Shown in pieces: positions 1 to 10,712 of a stretch of DNA of 34,512 bases. Position 1 is the first letter of the stretch, and every line of letters begins with the position of its first letter. The notes beneath the pieces were generated by a model. It made no database searches and had not been told where the DNA came from. It saw only the letters and a program-made list of their open reading frames with translations. Location of the stretch: assembly GCA_005880175.1 (NCBI GenBank), contig VBJR01000221.1, positions 1 to 34,512 of the forward strand. The letters are read 5' to 3'. The position numbers and the translations under genes are program-made. The DNA comes from Chloroflexota bacterium. Lineage in GTDB: Bacteria; Chloroflexota; Dormibacteria; Dormibacterales; Dormibacteraceae.

Positions 1-23
1 AAGACCGCTGAGACGGCGCTCAT
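1..23 (-). CDS. Start of a gene after the DrrA-like ATPase, probably an ABC-2/DrrB-like permease (partial)
   Basis: Only seven codons (MSAVSAV) lie in the window. The ATG at 23-21 overlaps the TGA of the upstream ATPase by ATGA, so the two are probably translationally coupled. DrrA-type ATPases are normally followed by a DrrB-type ABC-2 membrane subunit, so this is the expected partner. That identity is inferred from gene order only; nothing in the seven codons shows function. Confidence 0.4.
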
Positions 24-964
24 CGTGCGATGGCCTCCTTCCGTGGCTGGCGGGTGAGCGCGAGGAACACGTCGTCCAGGTCCGGCGTGTGCACCGACAG
101 CTCCTCGACCTCGATGGACTGCTCGTCGAGCCGGGCCAGCAGCGCGCGCAGCGACCTCACCCCGCCGTCGCCGGGTACACGCAGCGTCAGGTCCTCGTCG
201 TCCTTCGTGCAGTCGGGCAGGATCCGCGCCGCCGCGTCGAGCTCGTGCCGATCGGCGAACCGCAGCCGGACATGGCTGCCCGGGATCTGGTGCTTGAGTT
301 CCTCCGCGGTGCCCTCGGCGATGATCCGACCCTGGTCGAGGACGGCGATCCGGTCGGCGAGCTCGTCGGCCTCCTCCAGATACTGTGTGGTGAGGAAGAT
401 GGTCACGCCGCCGGCGACCAGCTCCCGGATGATCCCCCACATCGTGCGGCGACTGCCCGGGTCGAGCCCGGTCGTGGGTTCGTCCAGGAACATGATCTGG
501 CGCTTGCCGACCAGCGTCATGGCCAGGTCGAGCTTGCGGCGCATGCCGCCGGAATAGGACGCCGCCAGCTTGTTCGCCGCGTCGACGAGGTCGAAGCGGT
601 CGAGCAGCCGGTCGGCGACCTGCCGCCCCTCGGCTCTGGGGAGGTGCAGGAGATCCGCCATCATCAGCAGGTTCTCCCTGCCGGTGAGCAGGTCGTCCAC
701 CGAGGCGAACTGACCGGTGACGCCGACCGCGGCGCGCACCGCCCTGGTTTCCGTGACCACGTCGTGCCCGGCGACGACGACCCTCCCGGCGTCGGGCGTC
801 AGCAGCGTGGTCAACACGTTCACGGTCGTGGTCTTCCCGGCACCGTTGGGCCCGAGGAGAGCGAAGACCGTGCCGGCTCGAACATCGAGGTCGATGCCGT
901 CGAGCACGGTCTTGTCCCGGTATGCCTTCCGCAGGCCGGAGACCGAGATAGCTGAACTGTCCAT
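20..964 (-). CDS. DrrA-like ABC transporter ATP-binding protein (daunorubicin-resistance type)
   Basis: This is a cytoplasmic ATPase subunit of a two-component ABC exporter of the DrrA/ABC-2 class, about 314 aa. The N-terminus (AISVSGLRKAYRDKTVLDGI) is typical of the family. Walker A is GPNGAGKTT, the signature is YSGGMRRKLDLA and Walker B with D-loop is MFLDEPTTGLDP. The C-terminal extension after about residue 230 has the DrrA-type ending DLDDVFLALT. I prefer the ATG at 964, because the family usually begins only a few residues before the AIxVxGL strand; a GTG at 994 in the same frame would add ten residues. Neither start has a clear Shine-Dalgarno. DrrA pumps export hydrophobic drugs or lipids; the substrate here is unknown. 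The stop overlaps the start of the next gene. Confidence 0.9.
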   Translation of the reverse strand: MDSSAISVSGLRKAYRDKTVLDGIDLDVRAGTVFALLGPNGAGKTTTVNVLTTLLTPDAGRVVVAGHDVVTETRAVRAAVGVTGQFASVDDLLTGRENLLMMADLLHLPRAEGRQVADRLLDRFDLVDAANKLAASYSGGMRRKLDLAMTLVGKRQIMFLDEPTTGLDPGSRRTMWGIIRELVAGGVTIFLTTQYLEEADELADRIAVLDQGRIIAEGTAEELKHQIPGSHVRLRFADRHELDAAARILPDCTKDDEDLTLRVPGDGGVRSLRALLARLDEQSIEVEELSVHTPDLDDVFLALTRQPRKEAIAR

Positions 965-1104
965 GGCAACCACGGTCGCGGTTGGCCCTGACACCAGGCC
1001 GTCGCCGAGCTGACATGGACGCTGACGCGACGTGGGGTCGGGGCTACGTCGCGCTGGCGACCGGGCCGCGTCCGCGCGGCCCTGGAGCGTTCACTCGGCC
1101 CGGA

Positions 1105-1479
1105 TCAGGACGCCGGCCTGTGCGACGCCTCGGCCTTCTGCGCACTGCCCCTGGTCGCGAAGAACAGGAGCGAGTACCCGTCTGGATCCACGACGACGAG
1201 CTCCTGCCCCTTCCCCGCCGTCTCGCGCGACGTCCGGATCCCCCTGCTCTCGAGGTGCGCCGCGTACGCATCGATCTCGTCGACCGAGATGCAGATCCTC
1301 AGTCCTGCGCTGCCTCGCGCCGACTCCCGGCTCTCGAGTCTGATGCGAAACCAGTTGCTGCGGACCTCGCGAGCGGGCCCGTCGCCGGGGATCTCCAGGA
1401 AACCGAGCGTCTTGTAGAAATCGAGGCTGCGCTCGACGTCGGCGACAGCGAGGCGGAGAGCTGAGACTGCCTTGATCAT
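1105..1479 (-). CDS. VOC family (glyoxalase/bleomycin-resistance-like) protein
   Basis: This is a short protein of about 124 aa with the vicinal-oxygen-chelate fold pattern. It begins MIKAVSALRLAVADVERSLD, followed by FYKTLGF, and ends with the second betaalphabetabetabeta unit (VVVDPDGYSLLFF). Such proteins are glyoxalases, dioxygenases or antibiotic-binding proteins, and the sequence alone does not say which. The frame is open upstream to 1590. I chose the ATG at 1479 because the first 37 residues of the longer version have no family character and the VOC strand starts right after this Met. No strong Shine-Dalgarno is visible. It is monocistronic as far as can be seen, between the DrrA-like gene and the DDN-like gene on the same strand. 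Confidence 0.75.
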   Translation of the reverse strand: MIKAVSALRLAVADVERSLDFYKTLGFLEIPGDGPAREVRSNWFRIRLESRESARGSAGLRICISVDEIDAYAAHLESRGIRTSRETAGKGQELVVVDPDGYSLLFFATRGSAQKAEASHRPAS

Positions 1480-1702
1480 GCCGACCAGCGTAGGCAGCGA
1501 GCATCGGGCTCCGCTTCTCGAATCCTGATCGGTTTCGACGAGATCTGGGAATCGCGCGCAGGCTGCTCGCACCTCCGGTCCACGGTCCACCTCACCCGCA
1601 CCGCGGGGCGGCGTGCTGGGCGACAGCCGCTCCGGATGTGGTCGTCACTCGCTCTTCCGGGTTGGAGAACATCCGGATGCGGCGTTACGTGCGGGCCGCG
1701 CG

Positions 1703-2122
1703 CTACCAGTCATTGCGCTCGACCACGACGAGGGGGATCTCGCGCGTCGTTCGCGCCTGGAAGTCCTCGTAGTCCGGAAGGATGGAGACCATCAGCCGCC
1801 ACAGCCGGCCGCGCTCGTCGCCAGAGGCCGTCCGTGCGCGAGCGGCGAATCGTTCGCCCCGCACCTGGATGAAGACCTTCGGGTCATCTCGCAGATTGAG
1901 ATACCAGGTCGGATGGTGCGGCGCGCCCCCGAGCGACGCAGCGAGCACCAGCCGATCCCCGTCACGGCCGAAGATGAGCGGGACGCTCCGCGGCTCTCCC
2001 GAACGCCGCCCGGTCGTCGTCAGGATGAGGACGGTCGGGTCGTTCACGCCATCGGTCGCGCGATAGTTCTCGAGGTGCTGCGCAGCCTGCCGGCGCACCT
2101 GTTCGACGTCTTGCCTGTCCAT
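1703..2122 (-). CDS. DDN-like nitroreductase/deazaflavin-dependent oxidoreductase family protein
   Basis: A 139-aa split-barrel protein of the family containing mycobacterial Ddn. Visible family blocks are LILTTTGRRSGEPRSVPL near residues 32-49, GGAPHHPTWYLNLRDDP near 75-91, and a C-terminal YEDFQARTTREIPLVVVER. Characterised members bind F420 (others flavin or haem) and reduce or sequester small molecules; the substrate here is unknown. The start is fixed by AAGGAG about seven bases before the ATG at 2122, which makes the in-frame start at 2155 unlikely. It is divergent from the ABC exporter at 2209, leaving an 86-bp shared regulatory gap. If it uses F420, the host must make that cofactor, which would fit Actinomycetota or some Chloroflexota. 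Confidence 0.82.
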   Translation of the reverse strand: MDRQDVEQVRRQAAQHLENYRATDGVNDPTVLILTTTGRRSGEPRSVPLIFGRDGDRLVLAASLGGAPHHPTWYLNLRDDPKVFIQVRGERFAARARTASGDERGRLWRLMVSILPDYEDFQARTTREIPLVVVERNDW

Positions 2123-2208
2123 GTTCGTGCTCCTTGGTGAACCCTTCGCGCCCATTTTGGGCGACTTGGGGTGGTAGACGGAGCCGCCGGCGCGCTAGGT
2201 TTCCTCTC

Positions 2209-4161
2209 ATGGCCACGCCCCCTCCCCTCCGCTCCGACGGCGCCCGGCCGCCCGGCGGCGCGCCAGGGGGATCGCGGACGACCGGTCAGCGCGCGCTCGT
2301 GCGGCGCCTCCTGGGACTGTTCCGGCCGTACCTGACGCAGGTGCTGCTGGTGGCCGTGGCGATCGTGCTCTCGTCGGGCCTCGGCGTCGTCAACCCGCTG
2401 TTGATCAGGGCCGTGTTCGACCACGCACTGTTCTGCGGCAGCGGCTGCCCGAACCTGACGCTGCTGTCACAGCTGGTCGCGGCGATGATCGCGATCCCCT
2501 TCGTCACGTCCGCCATCGGGCTGGTGCAGACGCTGTACACGAACCGCGTCGGCCAGCGCGTGATGGAGGACCTCCGCGACACCCTGTACTCACATCTCCA
2601 GCGGATGTCGCTGCGGTTCTTCACGGCGACGCGAACCGGTGAGATCCAGTCCCGCCTGGCCAACGACGTCGGCGGCGTGCAGACCGTGGTCACGTCCACC
2701 GCGTCGTCGATCATGGCCAACGTCGTCATCGTGATCAGCACGGTGGTCGCGATGCTGGCCATCTCCTGGCAGCTGACGCTGCTGTCGCTGTGTCTCGTCC
2801 CGCTGTTCGCCGTGATCACCCGGCGCGTCGGCCGCACGCGGCAGGTCGTCGCCCGCCAGGCGCAGGAGTCGAAGGCGGAGATGTCGGCGATCACGGAGGA
2901 GACGCTGTCCGTGTCCGGCATCCTGCTCAGCAAGGTCTTCGACCGGCAGCACGACGAGATCGAGCGCTACCGCCGGGAGAACCGCCGGCTGGCCGACCTC
3001 TCCGTGCGGGAGGTGATGGTCGGCCAGGCGTTCTTCGCCGTCGTGCAGACGTTCTTCGCGATCACGCCGGCGCTCGTGTACCTGCTGGCCGGCCTGACGC
3101 TGTCGCTCCACCTGTCGCCGCTGACGGCCGGCAGCCTGGTCGCGTTCACGACGCTCCAGACGCGGCTGTTCTTCCCGGTCGGGCAGATGCTGCAGGTGAC
3201 CGTCGAGGTGCAGACGTCGCTGGCGCTGTTCCAGCGGGTGTTCGAGTACCTGGACCTCCCGGTCGACATCGTGGACCGCGACGACGCGCGCGCCGTCGAG
3301 CCGGAGGACGTGCGCGGCCTCGTCCGCCTCGAGGAGGTGCGCTTTCGCTACGAGCCGGCGGAGACGTCTCGCCCCGGCGAGGACGGCGACGGCGGCGAGG
3401 GGCCCCGGCGGTGGGCGCTCGACGGCGTGACGCTGGAGGTGCGGCCCGGGCAGCTCGCCGCGATCGTGGGGCCCAGCGGCGCCGGCAAGACGACGATCTC
3501 CTACCTGATCCCGCGGCTGTACGACGTGAACGAGGGCGCCGTGACGATCGATGGGATCGACGTGCGCGACATCCGCATCGGATCGCTGGCCGACGCGGTC
3601 GGGATGGTCACGCAGGAGAGCTACCTCTTCCACGCGACGATCCTCCGCAACTTGCTGTACGCGCGGCCCGACGCCACGCAGGAGGAGGTGGAGCGCGCGG
3701 CCACCGCGGCCCTGATCCACGACAGGATCATGGAGTTCCCCGATGGGTACGACACCGTCGTCGGCGAGCGCGGCTACCGGCTGTCGGGTGGCGAGAAGCA
3801 GCGCATCGCGATCGCGCGCGTGATCCTCAAGGACCCGCGCATCCTGGTCCTCGACGAGGCGACGAGCGCGCTGGACACGACGTCCGAGCGGCTCGTGCAG
3901 TCGGCGCTGACGCCGCTGATGGAGCGGCGCACGACGATCGCGATCGCGCACCGCCTGTCGACGATCCTGGCCGCGGACGTCATCTACGTGATCGACCACG
4001 GCCGCGTCGTGGAGCAGGGCCGCCACGCGGACCTGGTACGCCTGGGCGGCCTGTACGCGACGCTCTACCGCGAGCAGTTCTCGAGCGGGCTCGTCGAGGC
4101 TCGCTGCCAGGACGGCGTGGTGCTGGCCGGAGGCGAGGTCGTCAGCGTCAGCGCCGGGTGA
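2209..4161 (+). CDS. ABC transporter, fused permease and ATP-binding (type IV exporter half-transporter)
   Basis: About 650 aa, the normal length of a homodimeric or heterodimeric ABC exporter. The first ~320 residues form the six-helix transmembrane domain, with hydrophobic stretches near LLVAVAIVLSSGLGVV and IVISTVVAMLAISWQLTLLS and the coupling-helix area FFTATRTGEIQSRLANDV. The nucleotide-binding domain follows: Walker A GPSGAGKTT near residue 421, signature LSGGEKQRIAIAR near 525, Walker B and D-loop ILVLDEATSALD near 545, H-loop IAIAHRLS. The frame is open upstream to 2134; I prefer the ATG at 2209 because the extra 25 residues are basic and lie within the divergent promoter gap. Substrate is not predictable; drug or lipid export is typical. 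A large antisense open frame here is a shadow. Confidence 0.92.
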   Translation: MATPPPLRSDGARPPGGAPGGSRTTGQRALVRRLLGLFRPYLTQVLLVAVAIVLSSGLGVVNPLLIRAVFDHALFCGSGCPNLTLLSQLVAAMIAIPFVTSAIGLVQTLYTNRVGQRVMEDLRDTLYSHLQRMSLRFFTATRTGEIQSRLANDVGGVQTVVTSTASSIMANVVIVISTVVAMLAISWQLTLLSLCLVPLFAVITRRVGRTRQVVARQAQESKAEMSAITEETLSVSGILLSKVFDRQHDEIERYRRENRRLADLSVREVMVGQAFFAVVQTFFAITPALVYLLAGLTLSLHLSPLTAGSLVAFTTLQTRLFFPVGQMLQVTVEVQTSLALFQRVFEYLDLPVDIVDRDDARAVEPEDVRGLVRLEEVRFRYEPAETSRPGEDGDGGEGPRRWALDGVTLEVRPGQLAAIVGPSGAGKTTISYLIPRLYDVNEGAVTIDGIDVRDIRIGSLADAVGMVTQESYLFHATILRNLLYARPDATQEEVERAATAALIHDRIMEFPDGYDTVVGERGYRLSGGEKQRIAIARVILKDPRILVLDEATSALDTTSERLVQSALTPLMERRTTIAIAHRLSTILAADVIYVIDHGRVVEQGRHADLVRLGGLYATLYREQFSSGLVEARCQDGVVLAGGEVVSVSAG

Positions 4162-4196
4162 CGGCGCGGGTACGGGACGCCGGCTACGCTGGGACG

Positions 4197-5441
4197 ATGA
4201 CCAGCGCGGCGCGGCCCGGGCCGCTCCTCTTCCGTGACGCGGCCGTCCTCGACCCGGAAGCGGGCGAGCTGCGGCGAGGTCGGTCGGTCCTGGTCCGCGA
4301 TGGCCGCGTGGCCGAGGTCGGCGGCCCCGAGCTCGGCGACCCCGCGGCCCGCGAGGTGCCGCTCGGCGGGCGGACCCTCGTGCCGGGGCTGATCGACGCC
4401 CACGTCCACGTGAACGCGGTCACCGCCGACATCGCGGCGATGGCGGAGTGGTCGCCGGCCTACGTCACGGCCCGGGCCGCCGATGTGCTGCGGGGGATGC
4501 TGCGTCGTGGGTTCACGACGGTCCGCGACGTCGCCGGCGCGGACTACGGGATCGCGGAGGCGGTGGAGGAGGGCTGGCTGGAGGGGCCGCGGATCATCTT
4601 CGGCGGCAAGGCGCTCTCGCAGAGCGGGGGCCACGGCGATCACCGCTCGCGCGGCCGGTACGCCCACGACGGGTGCCCCTGCACGCCGACGCTGAGCCGG
4701 CTCTGCGACGGGGTCGACCAGGTCCGCGCCGCCGTGCGGGACGAGCTGCGGCGCGGGGCGCACCACATCAAGCTGATGCTCAGCGGCGGCGTGGCGTCGC
4801 CGACCGACCGGGTCGACAGCGTCCAGTTCTCGGCCGGGGAGATCACGGCGGCCGTCGAGGAGGCCGAGGCCGCCAACCGCTACGTGACCGGCCATGCCTA
4901 CACGGCCCGGGCGGTCAACCGGGCGCTGGAGTGCGGCGTTCGGTGCATCGAGCACGGCAACCTGATGGACGAGCGCAGCGTCGAGCTGCTGGTTGGCAGC
5001 GGGGCGTTCTACGTGCCCACGCTCGCCACCTACTCGGCCCTCGCCGAGCGGGGCCGCGAAGCGGGCCTGCCGGAGGCCAGCCATCGCAAGGTGTTCGACG
5101 TGCTCGAGGCCGGCCTCCACGCCCTCGAGCTGGCGCACCGCGGTGGCGTCCAGATCGCGTACGGCACCGACCTGCTCGGCGCGATGCACGACGCGCAGCT
5201 GACCGAGTTCACGATTCGGGCGCAGGTGCAGCCCGCGGCCGATATCCTGCGGGCCGCCACGACGACCGCGGCCAGGCTGATCGGCCGCGAGGGAGAGCTG
5301 GGCGTCGTGGCGCCCGGCGCCGAGGCCGACCTGCTGGTGGTCGACGGGGATCCCCTCGCCGACATCTCGGTGCTGACCCGGCCGGAGGCGCACCTGCTGA
5401 TGATCGTCCAGGGCGGCCGCGTGGTCAGAGACCTGCGCTGA
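4197..5441 (+). CDS. Metal-dependent amidohydrolase, imidazolonepropionase/prolidase-like
   Basis: A 414-aa amidohydrolase-superfamily TIM-barrel enzyme. Ligands visible in order are H69-x-H71 (GLIDAHVHV), the candidate carboxylated K191 (HHIKLMLSGGV), H232 (TGHAYTARAV), H252 (CIEHGNL) and D324 (AYGTDLLG). The C-terminal GAEADLLVVDGDPLADI closes the small beta-sandwich. This pattern is the imidazolonepropionase-like/Xaa-Pro dipeptidase-type branch, which hydrolyses cyclic amides or dipeptides, including some L-arginine and L-lysine carboxypeptidase-type activities; substrate cannot be assigned. The start is the ATG at 4197, 35 bp after the exporter stop, so co-transcription is likely. The frame continues far upstream inside the exporter gene, but that part is a shadow. 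Confidence 0.88.
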   Translation: MTSAARPGPLLFRDAAVLDPEAGELRRGRSVLVRDGRVAEVGGPELGDPAAREVPLGGRTLVPGLIDAHVHVNAVTADIAAMAEWSPAYVTARAADVLRGMLRRGFTTVRDVAGADYGIAEAVEEGWLEGPRIIFGGKALSQSGGHGDHRSRGRYAHDGCPCTPTLSRLCDGVDQVRAAVRDELRRGAHHIKLMLSGGVASPTDRVDSVQFSAGEITAAVEEAEAANRYVTGHAYTARAVNRALECGVRCIEHGNLMDERSVELLVGSGAFYVPTLATYSALAERGREAGLPEASHRKVFDVLEAGLHALELAHRGGVQIAYGTDLLGAMHDAQLTEFTIRAQVQPAADILRAATTTAARLIGREGELGVVAPGAEADLLVVDGDPLADISVLTRPEAHLLMIVQGGRVVRDLR

Positions 5442-5499
5442 CCGACCTGGGTGCGGTGGTCTTGCTCCAGGGGGCGCCGGTGTGCTGACACTTGCATGG

Positions 5500-8120
<2,621 letters not shown>

Positions 8121-8199
8121 CTGCCACCCGTCGCCGGACGGCCGGGGCATGATCCAGGTGTAGCTGCCGCCGCAACCCCCGCCGAGCTCGGCGCCGGGC

Positions 8200-9396
8200 T
8201 CAGGACGGCACCGACGGTCCCCACGCCCTGCGTTGGCGCGTCGCCGCACGGTGGCCCAGGCGGCCCTCCCGCACCTGCGTGGCCAGGCAGTCCAGCACCA
8301 CGCGGGCGGCGAGCAGCGACGTCTGCTCGGACTGGTCGTACGGCGGCGAGCACTCCACCACCTCCAGCCCCGCCAGCCCGGGCTCGGAGACCAGGCGGAC
8401 CAGCTTCAACGCCTCCCGCGGCAGCAGTCCGCCCGGCTCCGGCCACCCAGTCCCCGGGACGAAACCCGAGTCGATCACGTCGACGTCGAAGCTGAGGTAG
8501 ACGGCCTTCGCCCCCTTCCAGGCCACCTCGAGGGCGGCCTCGGCGACCTTCTCGATGCCCACCCGCTCGACGTCTCCGATCGTGACGACCGTGGTCCCTC
8601 GTCCCCTGCCCACCTTCACACCGGGTCGCGGCGCCTGCCACCCGCCGATGCCGATCTGCACGAGGTTGACCGCCGGCGCGTTGGCGATGTTCGTGGCGTG
8701 GAACCACGGCGTCGTGTGCATCCGCTCGTCGAGGTCCGTCTCCTGGGTGTCGACGTGCCGGTCGAAGTGGATGATGCCGACGTTGCCGTCCACCCACGGG
8801 GCCAGTCCTCGCACCGTCGGATAGCCGATCGAGTGGTCGCCTCCCAGCACCACCGGGAACGCGCCGTGCTCGACCACGTGCGACATCGCACGGCTGATCT
8901 GGTCGAACGACTTCTCGATGTTGGCCGGGATCGTGAACACGTCCCCGACGTCCACCACGTTGAGCTGTTCGCGCAGGTCGACACCGAGCTCGTAGGAGTA
9001 CGTCCCGAACAGGTTGGTCACGCGCCGGATGCCCTGCGGCCCGAACCGGGTGCCCGGCCGGTACGTCGTGCCGGCGTCGAGCGGCGCGCCGAGGATCGCC
9101 ACCTCCGCGTCGCTCACCTCGCGCACGTCCTCCAGGAACGGGCACTTGAGGAACGTGCCGGTCTCGCCCGCGAAGTGCGGCAGCTCGCCGCGCACGAACG
9201 TCGAGATGGTGCGGTCGCCGATCGAGGGCGCCGCCTCGAGCCCGTGGGCGAGGCCCCGCTCGACCTCCTCGCGCAGCCGGTGGTCGGGCAGCAGCTCCTC
9301 CGCCCGCTGCGCCCAGTCGCCCTCCGCGTTCCAGACGTCGCGTCGGGGCGGGCTCGGCGGCCGGTGGTGGTGATGGTGGCGATGCGTGTGCGTCAC
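8200..9396 (-). CDS. gdmH: Ureohydrolase, probable Ni-dependent guanidine hydrolase (often annotated agmatinase)
   Basis: A 398-aa arginase-fold enzyme. Metal ligands are visible: H187 (GGDHS), D212/H214/D216 (FDRHVDTQ) and D304/D306 (SFDVDVID). Several features separate it from classical agmatinase and match, from memory, the Synechocystis Sll1077-type guanidine hydrolases: an N-terminal extension, a TFLK block at residues 81-84, FDRH instead of the usual DAH, and SGFVPGTGWPEPGG with a Trp at 318. Those enzymes split guanidine to urea and ammonia with nickel. Residues 3-11 are seven His in nine positions, possibly a metal-binding tail. The GTG start at 9396 overlaps the stop of the preceding glutamine synthetase gene (GTGA). 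It is the last gene of the urease-containing operon, which supplies a reason for making urea. Agmatinase or another guanidino-acid hydrolase remains possible. Confidence 0.8.
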   Translation of the reverse strand: MTHTHRHHHHHRPPSPPRRDVWNAEGDWAQRAEELLPDHRLREEVERGLAHGLEAAPSIGDRTISTFVRGELPHFAGETGTFLKCPFLEDVREVSDAEVAILGAPLDAGTTYRPGTRFGPQGIRRVTNLFGTYSYELGVDLREQLNVVDVGDVFTIPANIEKSFDQISRAMSHVVEHGAFPVVLGGDHSIGYPTVRGLAPWVDGNVGIIHFDRHVDTQETDLDERMHTTPWFHATNIANAPAVNLVQIGIGGWQAPRPGVKVGRGRGTTVVTIGDVERVGIEKVAEAALEVAWKGAKAVYLSFDVDVIDSGFVPGTGWPEPGGLLPREALKLVRLVSEPGLAGLEVVECSPPYDQSEQTSLLAARVVLDCLATQVREGRLGHRAATRQRRAWGPSVPS

Positions 9397-10712
9397 AGCG
9401 CCCGAAGGTACCTGTCGAGCTCCCACGGGGTGACCAGCGAGTGGTGCTCCTCCCACTCGCTGTGCTGCGCCGCGACCAGGTCGCGGTGCAGCTCCGGGCC
9501 CAGCGCTTCCTCCGCCAGCGCGTCGGCCGCCAGCGCCTCCGACGCCTCCAGCAGCGTGCGCGGCAGCCTGCCGCCCACGCCGGGCTTCCCGGGGTCGAGG
9601 TCGCGCTCGACGCCGTCCAGCGCGGCGGCCACGTGCATCGCCAGCGCCAGGTACGGGTTGCACGAGATGTCCGGCACCCGGTTCTCGATGCAGCGCCGCG
9701 AGCGGGGCAGCCGGAGCATGCACGAACGGTCGTTGTCGCCGTACGCGACGACCGTGGGCGCCCAGGTGATGTCGGGCAGCGCGCCCTGGCGCACCAGCCG
9801 CTTGTAGGAGTTCACCGTCGGCGCGCTCAGCGCGGTCAGGGCGCCGGCGTGCGCCAGCAGCCCGCCGACCGCCGCGTACGCCAGCGGGCTGAAGCCCAGC
9901 CCGCGCGGATCGCGAGGGTCGCCGAACAGGTTCTCTCCCGAGCGAGCGTCGGCCAGGGAGAGGTTGACGTGCGCGCCCGAGCCCCAGCCGTCCGTGAAGG
10001 GCTTGGCCATGAAGCACGCGACGGCGCCGGCCCGCCGCGCGTACTCGCCCAGCAGGTAGCGGAACAGCGTCAGGCGGTCTGCCATGCCCAGGGCGTCGGT
10101 GTAGCCGAAGTCGAACTCGACCTGGCCGCGGCCGCACTCCTGGTCGAACGCCTCGAACCCCCAGCCCAGCTCGTCCATCGCGTCCACCATCGGCTCGACG
10201 ACGGGCAGGCAGTCCATCGCCGAGCGCACATCGTAGAGCGGCGTCGGCCGCAGGTCGGACGCCGCCGCGAACGGCTCCATCCGGCCGTCGTCGGCCCGCG
10301 TGAGCAGGTGCACCTCGCACTCCATGCCCACGTTCACGCGATAGCCGAGCGCGGCTGCCCTGGCCACCTGCCGGCCCAGCACCGAGCGCGTGCAGTGGGG
10401 AAAGGGGCGGCCGTCCTGGTGGACGTCGGAGGGCACCCAGGCGACGCGCCTGTCGGTGGGGAGCACCACCGCGCGCTCCAGGTCCGGCACGGTGTAGCCC
10501 TCGGGCTCCTTCGGGTCGGAGCGGCCGATCCAGGCGAGCCCGCGCGGCGTGTAGAGATCGCCGCCGGCGGCGGCCTCGACCAACCGGTCGAGCACGATCA
10601 GCTTGCCGCGGGGCCGGCCGGTGACATCCACCCAGGCGCACGTCGCCCACTCGGCGCCGCGCTCGCGCAGTGTGCTCACCACCGCCTCGACGTCCTCGCG
10701 CGCCGCGATCAC
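9393..10712 (-). CDS. Glutamine synthetase family protein (GlnA/GlnT-like gamma-glutamyl ligase)
   Basis: About 439 aa, the length of GS-I-type or GlnT-like ligases. Active-site landmarks: GMECEVHLL (residues 129-137) and DQECGRGQVEFDFGY (E192, E199) for metal binding, GSGAHVNLSL (H248), NSYKRL (301-306), the NDRS loop with R329, and IENRVPD (342-348) followed by NPYLALA. It would join ammonia, or possibly another amine, to the gamma-carboxyl of glutamate with ATP. Divergent family members make gamma-glutamylamides, so ammonia is not certain. The GTG start at 10712 overlaps the stop of the nucleotidyltransferase gene by GTGA, and its own stop overlaps the gdmH start. It is well placed to capture ammonia from guanidine and urea breakdown. 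Confidence 0.88.
   Translation of the reverse strand: MIAAREDVEAVVSTLRERGAEWATCAWVDVTGRPRGKLIVLDRLVEAAAGGDLYTPRGLAWIGRSDPKEPEGYTVPDLERAVVLPTDRRVAWVPSDVHQDGRPFPHCTRSVLGRQVARAAALGYRVNVGMECEVHLLTRADDGRMEPFAAASDLRPTPLYDVRSAMDCLPVVEPMVDAMDELGWGFEAFDQECGRGQVEFDFGYTDALGMADRLTLFRYLLGEYARRAGAVACFMAKPFTDGWGSGAHVNLSLADARSGENLFGDPRDPRGLGFSPLAYAAVGGLLAHAGALTALSAPTVNSYKRLVRQGALPDITWAPTVVAYGDNDRSCMLRLPRSRRCIENRVPDISCNPYLALAMHVAAALDGVERDLDPGKPGVGGRLPRTLLEASEALAADALAEEALGPELHRDLVAAQHSEWEEHHSLVTPWELDRYLRAL

Noticed and set aside
2590..4026. Long antisense open frame under the ABC exporter (478 codons)
   Set aside because: His/Arg/Asp-rich composition with no domain; the plus strand encodes a textbook ABC exporter. 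High-GC shadow.
8180..8193. Palindrome cgccgagctcggcg between rph and gdmH as a bidirectional terminator
   Set aside because: As a hairpin it has only a 5-bp stem with a 4-base loop and no T-run on either side; too weak to call.
9396..10650. Continuation of the ureohydrolase frame upstream into the glutamine synthetase gene
   Set aside because: The open frame is a shadow of the synthetase gene; homology begins after the His-rich GTG start at 9396.
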